Shown here piece after piece: positions 27,534 to 36,388 of a DNA stretch of 64,000 nucleotides. Below the pieces are notes generated by a model. The model ran no database searches, had not been told where the DNA came from, and worked only from the letters and a program-made list of their open reading frames with translations. Source of the stretch: Nitratireductor pacificus pht-3B (GTDB lineage Bacteria; Pseudomonadota; Alphaproteobacteria; Rhizobiales; Rhizobiaceae); the NCBI RefSeq assembly GCF_000300335.1, contig NZ_AMRM01000012.1:1-64000 (forward strand), written 5' to 3'. A program made the translations under genes and the position numbers. Position 1 is the stretch's first letter; each line of letters begins with the position of its first letter.

Positions 27534-27590
27534 GACTGTCCTCCCATCATCATTGCCGCCCTCGGGCAACAATGCGCTTGATTTCATTTC

Positions 27591-27629
27591 TGTTCCACAA
27601 TACGGTACGTGATATTGCATTGTGGAACA
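27591..27629. promoter_or_regulatory. IclR-type operator between the ABC operon and the IclR gene
   Basis: Two perfect inverted 11-bp arms, TGTTCCACAAT (27591-27601) and ATTGTGGAACA (27619-27629), with centres 28 bases apart. The dyad lies midway between the divergent starts at 27533 and 27664. This is the expected geometry for an IclR dimer-of-dimers controlling both genes. Confidence 0.85.
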
Positions 27630-27663
27630 AAACCTATTTGAGACGAAACGAGGTTGTCAAGAC

Positions 27664-28401
27664 ATGAACAGCGTGAGGAAGGCCCTGCTCGTGCTCGAAG
27701 CCGTAGCGGACCATCAGCCGGTGGGGGTTTCGGAACTGGCGTCGCAGCTCGGGCAGCCCAAGAGTTCCGTGCAGCGCGCGCTCGAGACATTGCATGGCGC
27801 GGGCTGGATCAGGCCGTCGTCGGGAGAGCGCACGCGCTGGGAACTGACCTTCCGCGCCAGCCGGCTCGCGCGCAAGGCGGGCAGCCATTTCGGCCTTCGC
27901 GAGGCCGTCCTGCCGCATATGGAGGAGTTGCGCCGCCAGACCAGCGAGACGGTTCACCTGGCCGTGTTCGACGACAGCGAGATCGTCCTGATCGAGCGCC
28001 TGGAGAGCCCGCATGCCGTGCGCCATGTCGAGCCGCTGGGCGGCAGGGCCTCGATGCTCGTCACGGCAACCGGCAAGGCCATTCTGGCGAGGCTCTCAAC
28101 CGAGGAGGTGGACGCGATCCACGCGGCGACCGTGGAGCGGAACGACCCGGGAACCCCGGTGCCGCAGCGGGATGCCCTCGAACTGGAACTGGAGGAGGTC
28201 AGGCGTCTCGGCTACGCCACCACCTCATCCTGGCGCGACGGCGTTTTCGCCACCGGCGTCGCGATCATCGGCCCGTCCGGCGGCCCCATCGCCGCCCTGA
28301 GCATATCGACGCCGGAAACCCGTTCGGATGAGGAGAACCGCCGGACGCAGGCACAATTGCTTCTCGACCATGGACGGCAGATCAACGAAAGGCTGGGCTG
28401 A
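27664..28401 (+). CDS. IclR-family transcriptional regulator
   Basis: 245 residues from the ATG at 27664; the frame reaches back to a TTG at 27622 inside the operator. Winged helix about residues 1-65 (VRKALLVLEAVADHQPVGVSELASQLGQPKSSVQRALETLHGAGWI). Effector domain: HLAVFDDSEIVLIERLES, MLVTATGKAILARLS, GYATTSSWRDGVFATGVAIIGPSGGPIAALS. Divergent from the second peptide-type ABC operon, it is its likely regulator through the TTCCACAAT dyad. Confidence 0.9.
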   Translation: MNSVRKALLVLEAVADHQPVGVSELASQLGQPKSSVQRALETLHGAGWIRPSSGERTRWELTFRASRLARKAGSHFGLREAVLPHMEELRRQTSETVHLAVFDDSEIVLIERLESPHAVRHVEPLGGRASMLVTATGKAILARLSTEEVDAIHAATVERNDPGTPVPQRDALELELEEVRRLGYATTSSWRDGVFATGVAIIGPSGGPIAALSISTPETRSDEENRRTQAQLLLDHGRQINERLG

Positions 28402-28577
28402 CCGGGCAGGCCCTCTGCGAATGGCGCTGAGGCGCGCCTTCGCCCGCCCCGGTATCCGCAACGCGCCGCCGCGATGATTCCGCTGCGGCGGGATTCACGA
28501 TCGACGCGCACCCGTGTCGACACACCGGGCGCCCCGCGTTCTCGCGGCGCCGCGCGAGCGCCCGGCCGCGTGGGGTC

Positions 28578-28967
28578 TCAGCGCTTGAGCGCCGTGACCT
28601 CCAGCTCCACCTTCATCACCTCCTCGGCGAAACCGCAGATGATGGTGGTGTTGGTCGGACGGGGATCCGAGAAGGTCTCCCCCAGCACCTTGGACACGCT
28701 GACAACATCCGCCCGGTCGGCGAGATAGACGCGCACCCGCACGATGTCCGACATGCCTGCATCGGCCTTCTCCAGCGTCGTCCGGATGGTGCGCAGCGCC
28801 TGGCGCGCCTGCTCGGCGGCATCGTCCGAAATGCTTCCATCCTCGAAATTGAAGCCCGCCGTGCCCGAGACGAAGATCCATTCCCCGTCGATGACCGCGC
28901 GCGAGTAACCGGCCATCTCCTCGAACTTCGAACCCGAATTGATCGTCCAACGCTGGCTGTCGCCCAT
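28578..28967 (-). CDS. RidA-family imine/enamine deaminase
   Basis: 129 residues from the ATG at 28967; an earlier start at 28982 has no site, while GAGG lies nine bases before 28967. RidA/YjgF fold: SRAVIDGEWIFVSGTAGFNFEDGSI, QARQALRTIRTTLEKADAGMSDIVRVRVYLAD, PTNTTIICGFAEEVMKVELEVTALKR. The usual active-site Arg region is VRVRVYLADR; the C-terminal Glu (VELEVTA) is present. RidA proteins hydrolyse reactive imines released by amino-acid oxidases and PLP enzymes. It faces the liv operon that contains both an amino-acid oxidase and an aminotransferase, which fits. Confidence 0.88.
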   Translation of the reverse strand: MGDSQRWTINSGSKFEEMAGYSRAVIDGEWIFVSGTAGFNFEDGSISDDAAEQARQALRTIRTTLEKADAGMSDIVRVRVYLADRADVVSVSKVLGETFSDPRPTNTTIICGFAEEVMKVELEVTALKR

Positions 28968-28988
28968 AAACTTTAACCTCAAAATATC

Positions 28989-29018
28989 TTGACGTGATCA
29001 TATGATCACAGATAGGGT
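28989..29018. promoter_or_regulatory. Promoter with embedded operator between ridA and the liv operon
   Basis: A perfect 16-bp palindrome, GTGATCATATGATCAC, occupies 28994-29009. It fills the 18-base spacer between a rightward -35 (TTGACG, 28989-28994) and -10 (TAGGGT, 29013-29018). Binding there would block the operon directly. The likely ligand is the FCD-type GntR encoded at the end of the operon (36389-37099). Confidence 0.82.
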
Positions 29019-29051
29019 TCATGGTCAATAAGACGGACAAAGGGGAACGGC

Positions 29052-29915
29052 ATGAGCGGAGGAACACGCCCGCCGGAGCTTTCCGCACACGGCGGCAATG
29101 GCCGCCCGGCAACCAGCGGCGGCACCGGTCGCCCGGCCGGAGATGGCGGCGCGGGACGCCTGGAAGTCGCCGACGTGGTCAAGGCTTTCGGTGCGAACAG
29201 GGCGGTGGACGGCGTCAGCTTCGTGGCGGAGGCGGGCCGGATCACAGGCCTGATCGGCCCCAACGGGGCGGGCAAGACCACCCTGTTCAACGCGGTGGCC
29301 GGCGAGTACCCGCTCGACGCCGGCTCCGTGCGTCTCGACGGCGAGCAGATCGGCTCGCTCCCCCCTTATCGCGTCTTCTCCCACGGCCTCGCCCGCACGT
29401 TCCAGATCCCGCGCCCCTTCGGCGGCATGACGGTTCTGGAGAACGTCATGTGCGTTCCCGAGCGGCAGGCCGGCGAGCGCTTCTGGAACAGCTGGCTGCG
29501 GCCGGGGCTGGTGGCCCGCGAGGAACGCCGCAACATGGAGCGCGCCCGCGAGATCATCGAGTTTTGCGGCCTGACGAAGGTCGAGCGGCAACTGGCCGGC
29601 GCGATCTCGGGCGGCCAGCAGAAGCTGGTGGAACTGGCGCGCGCGCTGATGGCCGATCCGAAGATCGTGCTGCTGGACGAGCCCGGCGCCGGCGTGAACC
29701 CCGCGCTTCTCGACACCATCGTCGACCGCATCGTCGAGTTGAACAAGCGCGGTCTCTCCTTCCTCATCATCGAGCACAACATGGATTTCATCATGTCGCT
29801 CTGCGACCACATCGTCGTGATGGCGACCGGCAGGGTCATCGCCGAAGGGGAACCGGACACGGTGATCGCCGATCCGCAGGTGATCGACGCCTATCTGGGC
29901 GGGGCGATCCAATGA
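29052..29915 (+). CDS. Branched-chain-amino-acid-type ABC transporter ATPase (LivG family)
   Basis: 287 residues. A non-homologous N-terminal extension of about 35 residues, rich in Gly, Pro and Arg, precedes the ATPase domain; the real start could be further in, but no better ribosome site is visible. Walker A GPNGAGKTTLFNAVAGE near 73, LivG-specific LARTFQIPRPFGGMTVLENVM, signature ISGGQQKLVELARAL, Walker B IVLLDEPGAGVNP, switch IIEHNMDFIMSL. First gene of the operon; overlaps livF by four bases. Confidence 0.92.
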   Translation: MSGGTRPPELSAHGGNGRPATSGGTGRPAGDGGAGRLEVADVVKAFGANRAVDGVSFVAEAGRITGLIGPNGAGKTTLFNAVAGEYPLDAGSVRLDGEQIGSLPPYRVFSHGLARTFQIPRPFGGMTVLENVMCVPERQAGERFWNSWLRPGLVAREERRNMERAREIIEFCGLTKVERQLAGAISGGQQKLVELARALMADPKIVLLDEPGAGVNPALLDTIVDRIVELNKRGLSFLIIEHNMDFIMSLCDHIVVMATGRVIAEGEPDTVIADPQVIDAYLGGAIQ

Positions 29916-30643
29916 CGGCGCCGCTGCTCGCCGTCGACGGCGTGGTCGCCGGCTACCGCCCCGACCTGCCGATCATCCACGGCATCTCGCTGACCGTCGC
30001 GCCGGAGGAGATGGTCACCATCATCGGCCCCAACGGGGCGGGCAAGTCGACGCTCATCAAGGCCGTAGCCGGCATCCTGCCAATCTCGCGGGGAACCGTG
30101 CGCCTTGCAGGCAAGGAGATAACCAACCTGCCGACCCACCGCATGGCCAGCGTCTCGATGGCCTATGTGCCGCAGGTGGCGAACGTCTTCACGACGCTGA
30201 CGATCAACGAAAACCTGAAGGTCGGCGCGACCGCGCTTTCCAAGGAGGACGCGGCGCGCCGGATCGAACGCGGTTACGAAGCCTTTCCAGACCTCAAAAA
30301 GTTCCGCCACAAGAAGGCCGGCGTGCTTTCGGGCGGGCAGAGGCAGATGCTGGCGGTGGCGCGCGCGCTGCTCACCGAACCGCGCCTTCTGATGCTCGAC
30401 GAACCGAGTGCCGGCCTTTCGCCGCTGATGGTCAGCGACGTGTTCCAGCGGCTGAAAGCGCTCGTCGACACCGGCGTCGCCATCCTGATGGTCGAGCAGA
30501 ACGCCAAGGCGGCACTCGCCATATCGCACCGCACCTACGTCTTCGCCGAAGGCCGGAACCGCATCGACGGCCCATCGCAGGAAATGGCGAGCAACGAGGA
30601 AGTCACATCCATCTATCTGGGCGCAGGGGGGCGCAAACGCTGA
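29912..30643 (+). CDS. Branched-chain-amino-acid-type ABC transporter ATPase (LivF family)
   Basis: 243 residues, ATG at 29912 within the livG stop (ATGA). Walker A GPNGAGKSTLIKAVAG near 39, LivF-type YVPQVANVFTTLTINENL, signature LSGGQRQMLAVARAL, Walker B LLMLDEPSAGLSP, switch MVEQNAKAAL. Pairs with LivG. Its stop overlaps the next start (TGATG, 30641-30645). Confidence 0.92.
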   Translation: MTAPLLAVDGVVAGYRPDLPIIHGISLTVAPEEMVTIIGPNGAGKSTLIKAVAGILPISRGTVRLAGKEITNLPTHRMASVSMAYVPQVANVFTTLTINENLKVGATALSKEDAARRIERGYEAFPDLKKFRHKKAGVLSGGQRQMLAVARALLTEPRLLMLDEPSAGLSPLMVSDVFQRLKALVDTGVAILMVEQNAKAALAISHRTYVFAEGRNRIDGPSQEMASNEEVTSIYLGAGGRKR

Positions 30644-31548
30644 TGCTTCAAGCGATTGCCGACGGCATTCTGAGCGGTTCGATCATCGCGCTTGGCGCGA
30701 TCGGACTGACGCTGACCATGGGGATCCTGCGCTTCGCCAACTTCGCCCATGCGGAGCTGGTCACATGGGGCGCCTATATGGCGCTCGGTGTCCTGGCGCT
30801 GACCGGCGCGTTCATGGGGCCTCTGGAACCCTTCTCCTTCGGCGTGCCCCTGATCATGGCGACGCTCGTCGCGATGGTCCTGACCGCGGCCCTCGCGCTG
30901 GCCATCGACTGGCTGGTCTACCGGCCGCTGCGCGGCCGCGCCAATCACCTCACCCTCGTGTTCGGTTCCTTCGGCGTGTCGCTTCTCGTGCGGATGATCA
31001 TCCTTTTGATCTTCGGCGGCGGCGCGCAGTATTATTCGAACACGCTGCAGATCGCGATTCCGGTGGCGCCCGGCCTGCGCATCCTCCCGGACCAGGTGTT
31101 CACGCTCGGCCTGACGGCGGTGATCGTCGTCGCGCTTCACCTCTTCCTGCAGAAGACCCGGCTGGGGCTGGCCATGCGGGCGCTGGCGGAAAACCCGGAA
31201 CTCGCACGCGTCAACGGCATCGACACCAAGGTGGTCGTCCGCTGGACCTGGATCATCGGCGCCTCGCTCGCCGCCATCTCGGGCGTGCTCTACGGACTGA
31301 CCGTGCAGCTGCGGCCGGAGATCGGTTTCCACCTGCTGCTTCCGCTGTTCGCCGCAGCGATCCTCGGCGGCGTCGGGAACGTCTTCGGCGCGGTCATCGG
31401 CGGCCTGATCGTCGGACTTGCGGAATCCCTTTCCGTGCTCGTCATCCCCGCGGGCTACAAGCTCGCCGTCCCCTTCATGATCCTGCTGCTGGTGCTCTAC
31501 ATCCGCCCCACGGGCATCTTCGCCGGCACCGTCGGAGGCGCGAAATGA
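30643..31548 (+). CDS. Branched-chain-amino-acid-type ABC permease (LivH family)
   Basis: 301 residues with eight or more membrane segments. LivH features: N-terminal IADGILSGSIIALGAIGLTLTMGILRFANFAHAELVTWGAY, the cytoplasmic EAA-like loop GLAMRALAENPELARVNGIDT, and C-terminal GGVGNVFGAVIGGLIVG with LYIRPTGIF. Overlaps livF and livM, implying tight coupling. Confidence 0.92.
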   Translation: MLQAIADGILSGSIIALGAIGLTLTMGILRFANFAHAELVTWGAYMALGVLALTGAFMGPLEPFSFGVPLIMATLVAMVLTAALALAIDWLVYRPLRGRANHLTLVFGSFGVSLLVRMIILLIFGGGAQYYSNTLQIAIPVAPGLRILPDQVFTLGLTAVIVVALHLFLQKTRLGLAMRALAENPELARVNGIDTKVVVRWTWIIGASLAAISGVLYGLTVQLRPEIGFHLLLPLFAAAILGGVGNVFGAVIGGLIVGLAESLSVLVIPAGYKLAVPFMILLLVLYIRPTGIFAGTVGGAK

Positions 31549-32495
31549 CCGGTTTTGCCGCTTATCTGGTTTTCTTCCTCATCGTCGCGCTGACCTATTC
31601 CATCGTCGTGATGGGCCTCAATCTGCAATGGGGCTACACCGGGTTGTTCAATGCCGGCGTGGTCGGCTTCTTCGCCATCGGCGCCTACGGAACGGCGATC
31701 CTCATCGGCCCCGACCGCGCGCATCTGATCGGCGGCTTCGGCCTGCCCTTTCCTGTCGGCGTGCTCGGCGGCATGGCCCTCTGCGCCGTCGCGGCGCTGA
31801 TCGTCGGCATGGCGACCCTGCGGCTGCGCGAGGAATATCTCGCGATCGCCACGTTCGGCATCGCCATCTCGATCCAGCTCGTCGCGCTCAACTTCGAGAG
31901 CCTGACCGGCGGCGCGCAGGGCCTTGTCGGCCTGCCGCGTCCCCTGTTCGGCCTGTTCGACAGCCCGGCGAGCTACAATCTCTTCTATCTCGGCGTGGTG
32001 GCCGCCGTCGCCGGGCTGGTGTTCCTCGCGCTGGAAACGGCGGTGCGCTCCCCATGGGGGCGTGTCCTGAAGGCCGTGCGGGAGGACGAGACCGCGGCGC
32101 GCTCGCTCGGCAAGAATCCCGCCGCCATCCGCCTCGAGGTCTTCGTGCTGGGCTGCGTGCTGATGGGACTGGCCGGCGGGCTTTACGTCGGCTTCATCGG
32201 CTATGTCAGCCCGCTCGACTTCCTGCCGATCCTCACCTTCCAGATCTGGGCCATGCTCATCGTCGGCGGCAGCGGCAACAATCTGGGGGCCGTGACCGGC
32301 GCCATCGGCGTGTGGGCGCTGTGGGCCATGAGCGGGCTGGCGATCAGCCGTCTTCTGCCCGTCGCCTACCAGTCGCAGGGCGGTGCGATCCAGGTCATCC
32401 TGATCGGCCTCCTGATCGTCGTGACGCTGATCTTCCGCCCGCGTGGCCTGATCGGCGAATCCGATTCCGTATCGAAGCACACCGGCGCGCGATGA
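31545..32495 (+). CDS. Branched-chain-amino-acid-type ABC permease (LivM family)
   Basis: 316 residues from the ATG at 31545 within the livH stop. LivM signatures: NLQWGYTGLFNAGVVGFFAIGAYG near 27, LRLREEYLAIATFGIAISIQL near 92, GRVLKAVREDETAARSLGKNP near 180, LIFRPRGLIGE at the end. Forms the pore with LivH. Confidence 0.92.
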   Translation: MTGFAAYLVFFLIVALTYSIVVMGLNLQWGYTGLFNAGVVGFFAIGAYGTAILIGPDRAHLIGGFGLPFPVGVLGGMALCAVAALIVGMATLRLREEYLAIATFGIAISIQLVALNFESLTGGAQGLVGLPRPLFGLFDSPASYNLFYLGVVAAVAGLVFLALETAVRSPWGRVLKAVREDETAARSLGKNPAAIRLEVFVLGCVLMGLAGGLYVGFIGYVSPLDFLPILTFQIWAMLIVGGSGNNLGAVTGAIGVWALWAMSGLAISRLLPVAYQSQGGAIQVILIGLLIVVTLIFRPRGLIGESDSVSKHTGAR

Positions 32496-33823
32496 CGGCT
32501 CCCCTCCCCGACACGCTCTGGCGCACGACCGCCGGCGAAAAACCCTCCTTCACCGCCCCGGCAGGCGATGTGAAGGCTGAGGTCGCAGTGATCGGCGGCG
32601 GCATCGCCGGCCTCGGCACCGCCCTGGCGCTCGCGGAGCGTGGCGTGAAGGTCGTTCTTTTGGAGGCGTATGAGATCGGCTTCGGCGCCAGCGGGCGCAA
32701 TGCCGGCTTCGTCGTACCAAACTTCTCCAAGGCAAGCCCGAAGACCGTGCGGACGCGCCTCGGAAACGAGAGAGGCGACGCGCTGCTGCGTCTCGTCGGC
32801 GCCGGCGGAGACCGGGTCTTCCAACTGGCGGAGCGGGCGGGGCTTGGCCGGCAGGCCGAGCAGACCGGCTGGCTGCAGCCCGCGCACACGCCCGAAGCCG
32901 CGCGCGCGCTTCGGGAAACCGCCGCCGACTGGCAGGCGCTCGGCCGTCCCGTCGAATGGCTCGACGCCGACGAGACCGCGGCGCGGACCGGGATGCCTCT
33001 CTATCACGGCGCGCTCCGCGACCGGTCCGGCGGTATGATCAACCCGCTCGCCTATGTCCATGGCCTCGCCCGGCTCGCCATGCAGGCCGGCGCGACCATC
33101 ATCGAGAATGCCGGCGTCGATCGCGTGACCCGCGAGGGCGCTTCCTGGGTTCTGGTGTCGGGCGATCGCCGGATTTCCGCTTCGAAGGTGATCCTGTGCA
33201 CCAACGGGGAGACGCAGGGCGCGGCGTCGCGGCTCGGACTCTCGGCAATTCCGCTGACCGTGTTCCAGATCGCCACCGACCCGCTGCCGGCGGAGACCGT
33301 GCAGCGCATCGCTCCCCGACGCGAGTCGGTGTCCGACACCCGCGCCAACATCTTCACCTACCGCCTCGACGCCGACGACCGCCTGATTTCCGGCGGGATG
33401 GCTCTGAACCCGCTGAGCGGCGAGGCCTGCATGGGGCCGCGCATCCTGCAGCGCCTCGTCGATGAGCTGGACCTTCCGACGCGGCCGCGCCTTGCCCATG
33501 TGTGGCGCGGCACGGCGGCGATCACCACCGATTTCCTGCCGCATCTCTACATGTTCGCGCCGGGCTTTTTCGGCGCCATCGGCTGCAACGGCCGCGGCGT
33601 AGCCATGACCACGATGCTCGGCGAAGTGCTCGCCGATGCCGCGACCGGGACGCCCCTCGAGGCGCTGCCGGTGCCGATGGCCAGGGCGCAGCCCGTTCCG
33701 TTTCGAGCCATATCGAGCCTCGCACCGTCCGCCTACCTTGCGAAGGGCATGTGGGACGACCGGCGAGCAACAAGAAGACGGCCCCAACGCCGCGAAACCA
33801 CCTCCAGACAACAGAGGACATGA
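32492..33823 (+). CDS. DadA-like FAD-dependent amino-acid oxidoreductase (DAO family)
   Basis: 443 residues, ATG at 32492 overlapping the livM stop. FAD-binding Rossmann motif AVIGGGIAGLGTALALAERGVKVVLLEA near 32-60, then GASGRNAGFVVPNFSK, typical of the DAO superfamily; C-terminal FFGAIGCNGRGVAMTTMLGEVLAD binds FAD. Members oxidise D-amino acids, glycine, sarcosine or glutamyl-polyamines to imines. The imine product explains the linked RidA. Its last 20 codons are Arg-rich and may be a read-on tail. Confidence 0.88.
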   Translation: MTAPLPDTLWRTTAGEKPSFTAPAGDVKAEVAVIGGGIAGLGTALALAERGVKVVLLEAYEIGFGASGRNAGFVVPNFSKASPKTVRTRLGNERGDALLRLVGAGGDRVFQLAERAGLGRQAEQTGWLQPAHTPEAARALRETAADWQALGRPVEWLDADETAARTGMPLYHGALRDRSGGMINPLAYVHGLARLAMQAGATIIENAGVDRVTREGASWVLVSGDRRISASKVILCTNGETQGAASRLGLSAIPLTVFQIATDPLPAETVQRIAPRRESVSDTRANIFTYRLDADDRLISGGMALNPLSGEACMGPRILQRLVDELDLPTRPRLAHVWRGTAAITTDFLPHLYMFAPGFFGAIGCNGRGVAMTTMLGEVLADAATGTPLEALPVPMARAQPVPFRAISSLAPSAYLAKGMWDDRRATRRRPQRRETTSRQQRT

Positions 33824-33824
33824 C

Positions 33825-35087
33825 ATGAAGACACTTCTCACCTCATGCTTCATCGGTGCGGGCGTGCTGCTGGCCGCATCTTCAGGGGCTTCCGCGCAGG
33901 ACTGCAAGATCTCCGTCGGCTCGGTTCTGTCCATCACCGGGTCGATGGCGGCCATCGGCTCCGCCATCGGCGACGCTGGCAAGCTTGCCGTGGACCATTT
34001 CAACGCTGCCGGCGGCGTCGCCGGCTGCCAGGTAAACTACATCCTGCGCGACGACCAGGGATCGCCCAATGTCGGCGTCGACGCGGCCAAGACGCTCGTC
34101 GAGATCGAGAAGGTGCCGATCCTGCTGGGCGCGATCCAGTCCGGCGTTTCGCTGCCGATCCTGACCTCGGTCACGGTTCCGGCCAAGGTGACGCAGATTT
34201 CCTGCTGCTCCAGCGCGCCGAGCTTCACCGCGCTGGCCGAGGAGGGCGGCACCGGCGGCTACTGGTTCCGCACCCTGCCGACCGACCGCCCGCAGGCCGG
34301 CGTGCTCGCCACCATCGCGGCGGAGCGGGGCTACAAGAAGGTCGCCATCATCCACGTGAACTCCGACTACGGCGTCAGCCTGGCCGCGCGCTTCCGGGAC
34401 GACGTCCAGAAGCTGGGCGCCGAGGTGACCGACATGGTGGCCTACAATCAGGAGCAGGCCTCCTACCGCGCCGAGGTGAACGCCGCGCTGCAGGGCGAGC
34501 CGGATGCGCTCTTCCTCGTCGCCTTCCCCGCCGATGGCGCGACCGTCGCCCGCGAGTGGATCTCGTTCGGCGGCAGCCGCAACCTGATCCTGAGCAACGC
34601 GCTCAGGGCCGACGAGTTCGTCGAATCCGTCGGCGCGCAGTATCTGACCGAGGCCTACGGCATCGACAATGCCCAGGTGGAGGGCGAATCCGTCGAGGCT
34701 TTCAACGCAAGCTGGAAGGAAACGAAGGGCTCCGATCCGAACGGCCCGGGCCTCCACACCATGTATGACGCCGCGGCGGTCGCGCTGCTCGCGATGGAGC
34801 AGGCCGGCAAGCCCGACGGCACCGCCATCCGCGACAATGTCCGCAAGGTGACCGGCGGCGAAGGCGAGCCGGTCTATCCGGGCGTCGAGGGCTTCAAGAA
34901 GGCCAAGGCGCTGATCGCCGAGGGCAAGCCGATCCGCTATGTCGGCGCGACCGGACCGATCACCTTCGACGCCAATGGCGACGTAACCGGCCCCTACCTG
35001 ATCTACGGCGTGAAGGACGGCGAGCTCGCCACGCTCGACCGCTGGGACAAGGCGCGCGTCGGCGCCGCGCTCGAGAAGCTGCAATAG
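33825..35087 (+). CDS. Amino-acid-type ABC transporter binding protein (LivJ/LivK family)
   Basis: 420 residues, ATG at 33825 with GAGGA upstream, one base after the oxidase stop. Signal peptide about 1-25 (FIGAGVLLAASSGASAQ). Periplasmic-binding fold type I: ISVGSVLSITGSMAAIGSAIGDAGKLAVDHFNAAGG, VNYILRDDQGSPNVGVDAAKTLVE, VAIIHVNSDYGVSLAARFRDDV, TMYDAAAVALLAME. Two adjacent cysteines (ISCCSS) are unusual near the ligand cleft. Ligand unknown; the operon enzymes point to an amino acid. Confidence 0.9.
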   Translation: MKTLLTSCFIGAGVLLAASSGASAQDCKISVGSVLSITGSMAAIGSAIGDAGKLAVDHFNAAGGVAGCQVNYILRDDQGSPNVGVDAAKTLVEIEKVPILLGAIQSGVSLPILTSVTVPAKVTQISCCSSAPSFTALAEEGGTGGYWFRTLPTDRPQAGVLATIAAERGYKKVAIIHVNSDYGVSLAARFRDDVQKLGAEVTDMVAYNQEQASYRAEVNAALQGEPDALFLVAFPADGATVAREWISFGGSRNLILSNALRADEFVESVGAQYLTEAYGIDNAQVEGESVEAFNASWKETKGSDPNGPGLHTMYDAAAVALLAMEQAGKPDGTAIRDNVRKVTGGEGEPVYPGVEGFKKAKALIAEGKPIRYVGATGPITFDANGDVTGPYLIYGVKDGELATLDRWDKARVGAALEKLQ

Positions 35088-35093
35088 ACCCGA

Positions 35094-35126
35094 GGCGCCG
35101 GCCGCCGAAACCCGCCGGCCGGCGCC
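35094..35126 (+). terminator. Hairpin after the liv-type binding-protein gene
   Basis: GGCGCCGGCC (35094-35103) pairs with GGCCGGCGCC (35117-35126), a 10-bp perfect GC stem with only a short T stretch after it. As in the other transport operons here it separates a binding-protein gene from the next gene, probably stabilising mRNA or attenuating. Confidence 0.65.
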
Positions 35127-35158
35127 CGCTTTGAGACAACAACAGGACCGGACGAACC

Positions 35159-36328
35159 ATGCCGAGTTTCGCAAAACGCATCACACACACGTCGAAGAAG
35201 AGCTACGGCATGGTCGCCAGGGCGGCATCGGTTCCGACCGAGGGACGGGATCTGATCCATCTCGAGCTCGGACAGCCGATCCATGACACGCCGGCCCATA
35301 TCAAGCAGGCCGCCATCAAGGCGCTGCAGGACGGGCATGTGCATTACAGCGACCTGCAGGGCATCCTGCCGCTGCGCGAGGCGATGGCCGAGAAGGTCCG
35401 CGCCTATAACGGCATCGACGCGAAGGCGTCCGAGATCATCGTGACCAACGGCCTGACGCAGGCGTCGTTCGCCGCGTTCATGGCGCTTCTCGACCACGAT
35501 CAGGAATGCATCCTCCTCGAACCCTATTACCCGCAGCATGTGGGCAAGATCGAGATGGCCGGCGGACGGGTCGTGCTGGCACAGCTCGACAAGGAGGCGA
35601 GCTTCGCCATCCGGCGCGACCTGATCGAGAAGCACATCACGCCGAAGACCCGCATGATCGCCATCGTCAATCCGTGCAACCCGACGGGTCGGGTCTACAC
35701 GCGCGAGGAACTCCAGATCGTCGCCGATCTCGCCATCGAGCACGATCTCTGGGTGGTGGCCGACGAGGTCTACGAACAGATCCTGTTCGATGGCGCGAAG
35801 CACGTCAGCATCGCCTCGCTGCCGGGCATGAAGGAACGCACGATCACCATGTTCGCCTTCACCAAGGCCTATGCGATGGACGGCTGGCGTCTCGGTTATC
35901 TCGTCGCCGACGCGCACGCGATCCCGGCCCTGATGAAGGTCACGACGACCGAAGTCACCCATGTGAACACCTTCATCCAGCATGCCGCCATCGCCGCGCT
36001 GAAGGGGCCTCCTTCCGCCCTGGAAGAGATGGTCGAGGACGATTGCCGCAAGCGCGATCTGGTCGTCTCCCGCCTCAACCAGATGCCGGGCGTCACCTGC
36101 GCGCGGCCGGAGGGCACGATCTATGCGTTCCCCGATATCGGCGGCACGGGGCTGACGGCGCAGGCGGCGGCCGAGGCGATCCTCGACAGGGCCGACGTGG
36201 TGGTCGAGGCCGGCAGCTTCTACGGAGGCGCGGGCGAGCATCACCTGCGCGTCTGCTTCGGCTCGCAGACCTATGAACGGCTGGAAGAGGCGATGGACCG
36301 ACTGAGCCGCTTCTTCAACAGCTTGTAG
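35159..36328 (+). CDS. PLP-dependent aminotransferase, class I/II
   Basis: 389 residues. Fold-type I aminotransferase: LELGQPIHDTP near 35, HYSDLQGILPLREAMAEKV, IVNPCNPTGRVYTREEL (about 169-185, PLP-contacting Asn), VADEVYEQILFDG (PLP Asp), FAFTKAYAMDGWRLGY with the Schiff-base Lys236, and HLRVCFG with the carboxylate Arg. It resembles aspartate/aromatic aminotransferases of alphaproteobacteria. Following a liv importer and an amino-acid oxidase, it probably deaminates the imported amino acid. Its neighbour is the sulfolactate operon, so cysteate to sulfopyruvate is one possibility, not shown by sequence. Confidence 0.9.
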   Translation: MPSFAKRITHTSKKSYGMVARAASVPTEGRDLIHLELGQPIHDTPAHIKQAAIKALQDGHVHYSDLQGILPLREAMAEKVRAYNGIDAKASEIIVTNGLTQASFAAFMALLDHDQECILLEPYYPQHVGKIEMAGGRVVLAQLDKEASFAIRRDLIEKHITPKTRMIAIVNPCNPTGRVYTREELQIVADLAIEHDLWVVADEVYEQILFDGAKHVSIASLPGMKERTITMFAFTKAYAMDGWRLGYLVADAHAIPALMKVTTTEVTHVNTFIQHAAIAALKGPPSALEEMVEDDCRKRDLVVSRLNQMPGVTCARPEGTIYAFPDIGGTGLTAQAAAEAILDRADVVVEAGSFYGGAGEHHLRVCFGSQTYERLEEAMDRLSRFFNSL

Positions 36329-36388
36329 GCTCGCGTCACGGCGCATATAGATCCGCCACCGGTTCGCCGGCGACAATGGGGACAGGAC

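Noticed and set aside
29021-30643. A long frame suggesting a LivG-LivF fusion
   Set aside because: LivG is in another frame and livF begins at the ATGA overlap 29912-29915; the upstream part is Arg-rich shadow.
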